Assembly: GCA_964468655.1 (NCBI GenBank)
Contig: CAYXUG010000072.1
Coordinates: 1 to 8,092 of the forward strand
Source of the DNA: CAYXUG01 sp964468655
GTDB lineage: Bacteria; Fidelibacterota; Marinisomatia; Marinisomatales; CAYXUG01
Direction of reading: 5' to 3'
Length of the DNA: 8,092 nt
The notes under the pieces were generated by a model. That model saw nothing but the letters and a program-made list of their open reading frames with translations, had not been told where the DNA came from and searched no databases. A program made the translations under genes and the position numbers. Positions 7,401 through 8,092 of the stretch are shown here, in pieces. Position 1 is the stretch's first letter, and every line of letters begins with the position of its first letter.

Positions 7401-7832
7401 GATTGCAAGGGCCCGCTTGAGAACAACTTCTGCCTCAGAATTACGGCCTTGAGCATTATAGACTACAGCCAGATTATTCAGGGATAAAGCTGTATCCAGG
7501 TGGTGCGGCCCAAGGGCTTTTTCTCTTATTGCCAGTGATCTGGAGTAGAATTGCTCAGCTTTTTTGTAGTTACCTAGTTTTTCATGGAGCATTGCCAAGT
7601 TACTGAAAGACGTTGCAACATTTGCATGGTCTGGTCCAAATGTACTTTCTGCAACTGTTAAGGATTTTTCAGCAACTACAGCTGCTTTTGAGTAATCACC
7701 CTGTTGATACATTTTTTCGAACTCAGAATTAAGGTCACCCCACGATGTTTTTTGGGTACATGATAAAATAGAGAATGCAGTAAAAAGTAAAGTTAACTGA
7801 AGAACTCTTGCTGTGGTTTTTGTAGCTCTCAT
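4482..7832 (-). CDS. TPR-repeat lipoprotein with Ig-like region and C-terminal PHP/DUF3604 domain
   Basis: This large exported protein has 1116 residues from the ATG at 7832. That start gives a lipoprotein signal (MRATK, hydrophobic core, then ILSC with Cys25). An in-frame ATG at 7904 would add 24 residues that hide the signal. Domains in order are: eight 42-residue TPR units at 68-403, of the kinesin-light-chain type (NLA..Y..QG.Y.EAE.L..R.L.I.E..LG..HP), with degenerate units at both ends; a beta-rich region at about 440-711 whose second half (about 597-690) resembles a filamin/invasin-type Ig repeat (FRIVVLDEYHNLATSFTG); and a DUF3604 PHP-type metallohydrolase domain at about 714-1010. Visible metal ligands are GDLHSH (His719, His721), TDH (Asp750, His751), Glu793 in GCEFS, GHHN (His801/802), PHHTG (His848/849) and DDH (Asp950, His952). 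NRRTYGTTGQRMILRF is a DUF3604 signature. It probably acts in the periplasm or at the surface on an unknown phosphoester or similar bond. Confidence 0.88.
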   Translation of the reverse strand: MRATKTTARVLQLTLLFTAFSILSCTQKTSWGDLNSEFEKMYQQGDYSKAAVVAEKSLTVAESTFGPDHANVATSFSNLAMLHEKLGNYKKAEQFYSRSLAIREKALGPHHLDTALSLNNLAVVYNAQGRNSEAEVVLKRALAIREEVLGPIHLIVGHTLSNLAAVYHVQGKHTAALPLLIRAVEIREEDLGSDHPDVATSLFNLALLYQSLGNDSDAERLHRRALMIREKILNPDDVDLALSQSSLAEIFQSKGKFPEAVPLFRRAAVIGEKALGINHPFVIKNLNNLAVVYYTQGNYSEAEGLFRRVLEAQEKALGLNHPFLVKFLKNLAAVYYGQFEYSKAEPLYKRILVIKEKIVGLNHPDLLPHLNDLALLYRFEKNYGEAESLLKRSLEIWEENSGWDDDYVAAIIERIVKLYNLMGKQGEVSEYRDRAKQIKMGGRATVFPQTATVGQAGTWNVSFILESDSMAVGGAIKVRFVKGFKTFYDYDRLQHSDPAVSGYVEAATSNVNARVAITEITGTDGTVPWDWDRNVWVVTARLQDNTLSRGDTITVVFGGGSESGKITAELSAFVDSILIAYDLFGKGFYREVLPRPLLRILPGTPNKIACYLPSTISSGKPQDFRIVVLDEYHNLATSFTGMLALSSSDSSAVFPETVHLSPADKGRKIVTVSFTNPGIHRMKITPVEGVNGTLPEVFSNPSEVMGGTPDYGLFWGDLHSHSSVSFDGIGTDGFRKARDVSCLDFYALTDHTIVFGFESAPGGINPREWKSTKRDVVRYYEPGKFVTFLGCEFSAWPPSGHHNIYFNAPDELIPDIPLFRRDDSDQIQNVWELTDMLPLGTEMITVPHHTGIIWNQKTAWVHSGVSFGNEFGDEKFRPLIEVYSLHGMSEYYDPGHPLSYPALSEYSDSRHPLSHSMLVKKNKRDALDGPHYAQDAWAAGEFLGVIASSDDHTTRPGLPYAGLAAVYSAGLTRDAVFDALKNRRTYGTTGQRMILRFEIDGQIMGSHVSLQTGKFPEIHYEVYGTDDLDFVEVLRWDSSRRKGHPVFEIVHREMGQRRECVNDFVDESYSDWAVYYVRAKQKRNVFDVDLRAEREVWAWSSPIWVNKFKGVTGDSN
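5079..5168 (-). repeat. Two-copy 45-bp tandem duplication inside the PHP domain
   Basis: Two adjacent 45-bp units (5124-5168 and 5079-5123) encode SEYYDPGHPLSYPAL and SEYSDSRHPLSHSML. By eye they share about 30 of 45 bases and 8 of 15 residues, with no gap. They lie after VYSLHGM and before the DALDGPHYAQDAW segment, at residues 889-918 of the lipoprotein (start at 7832), between the PHHTG and DDH metal-ligand motifs. The divergence suggests an old duplication that has been retained. Confidence 0.75.
6624..7631 (-). repeat. Eight-unit 126-bp coding repeat array (42-residue TPRs)
   Basis: The TPR part of the lipoprotein gene repeats with exact 126-bp phasing and no indel across eight units. 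The marker residue of the LG..HP turn falls at positions 69, 111, 153, 195, 237 (Asp in place of His), 279, 321 and 363 of the protein started at 7832. The DNA is diverged between units, so this is an old protein-level repeat rather than a recent satellite. Degenerate units flank it on both sides (roughly residues 27-67 and 404-441). Confidence 0.85.
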
Positions 7833-7991
7833 TGCACAATATAATTTACAAGCGTGAGGAATAAGCTGAAAGGGAGTAAAACGGTCATCCCGCAGAAACA
7901 GCATGACTTCACATCAAGTGATCCATGGGATAATCTTTGTTTGACCTTAGGAACCTTCGGAATTGCCAAGTAGAAAACATGAAATTATTCC

Positions 7992-8024
7992 GAAAAAGAA
8001 AAAACCCGCTAACCAGCGGGCTTT
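7992..8024 (-). terminator. Intrinsic terminator after tRNA-Glu
   Basis: On the minus strand a GC-rich hairpin, CCCGCT-GGTT-AGCGGG (8020-8005), is followed directly by TTTTTTCTTTTT (8004-7993). The stem can be extended by a G-T and A-T pairs using AAAG at 8024-8021. It begins 6 nt past the tRNA 3' end, which is the expected position, and it separates the tRNA transcript from the lipoprotein gene. Confidence 0.85.
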
Positions 8025-8030
8025 AAATCG

Positions 8031-8092
8031 TGACCCCTAGGAGAATCGAACTCCTGTTGCCAGGATGAAAACCTGGAGTCCTAACCACTAGA
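8031..8092 (-). tRNA. tRNA-Glu (UUC anticodon), 5' end beyond the window
   Basis: The minus strand gives the 3' part of a tRNA: most of the D arm (TCTAGTGGTTAGGA), an anticodon arm CCAGG-TTTTCAT-CCTGG (8076-8060) with anticodon TTC at 8069-8067, a 4-nt variable region, a T arm AGGAG-TTCGATT-CTCCT (8055-8039), and the acceptor strand AGGGGTC followed by discriminator A (8038-8031). The loop and D-arm sequences are typical of bacterial tRNA-Glu. The 5' acceptor strand (about 10 nt) lies outside the window. CGA, not CCA, follows the discriminator, so the CCA end must be added enzymatically. Confidence 0.93.

Noticed and set aside
6624..7631. Regular 126-bp periodicity considered as a CRISPR array or satellite DNA
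   Set aside because: The period equals a 42-residue TPR unit in an uninterrupted reading frame, and the units are diverged at the DNA level.
7833..7904. 24-residue N-terminal extension of the TPR-PHP lipoprotein from an upstream ATG
   Set aside because: It would bury the lipoprotein signal, has no good ribosome binding site, and looks non-conserved; the ATG at 7832 gives a standard signal with Cys25.

Overview
All features in this 8.1 kb window lie on the minus strand, so they are transcribed from the right edge to the left. In that order they are: a tRNA-Glu cut by the window edge, with its terminator; a very large lipoprotein with TPR repeats and a PHP/DUF3604 hydrolase domain; a small two-helix membrane protein with a DUF2914 domain; and a tight four-gene cluster. 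The cluster is an extended SDR (NAD-dependent epimerase/dehydratase type), a DUF2231 four-helix membrane protein, a Tat-signal amidohydrolase of the Amidohydro_2 type, and a membrane-anchored alpha/beta hydrolase. Coding density is high and every intergenic gap is about 130 bp or shorter. There is no mobile element, CRISPR array or rRNA.

The organism is a bacterium of moderate, AT-leaning base composition with a Gram-negative style envelope (lipobox lipoprotein, Tat-exported enzyme). Several starts lack a clear Shine-Dalgarno sequence, and one candidate promoter resembles the Bacteroidota TTTG / TAnnTTTG type. Together with a TPR-DUF3604 protein this suggests the FCB superphylum (Bacteroidota, Ignavibacteriota, Marinimicrobia or relatives). 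This is inference from weak signals, and no marker gene fixes the taxonomy.

The four-gene cluster (82-3680) has gaps of 6 nt, a short stop/start overlap and 4 nt, so it is very probably one transcription unit. It pairs an oxidoreductase/epimerase and two hydrolases with a small histidine-containing membrane protein. At least two of the four, and probably three, are membrane-bound or exported, which suggests an envelope-associated small-molecule conversion pathway. The substrate cannot be read from the sequence.

The most unusual protein is the 1116-residue lipoprotein: eight uninterrupted 42-residue kinesin-light-chain-type TPR units, then a beta-rich Ig-like region, then a full metal-binding PHP/DUF3604 domain carrying an extra 15-residue tandem duplication. 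It looks like a surface or periplasmic scaffold-hydrolase fusion.
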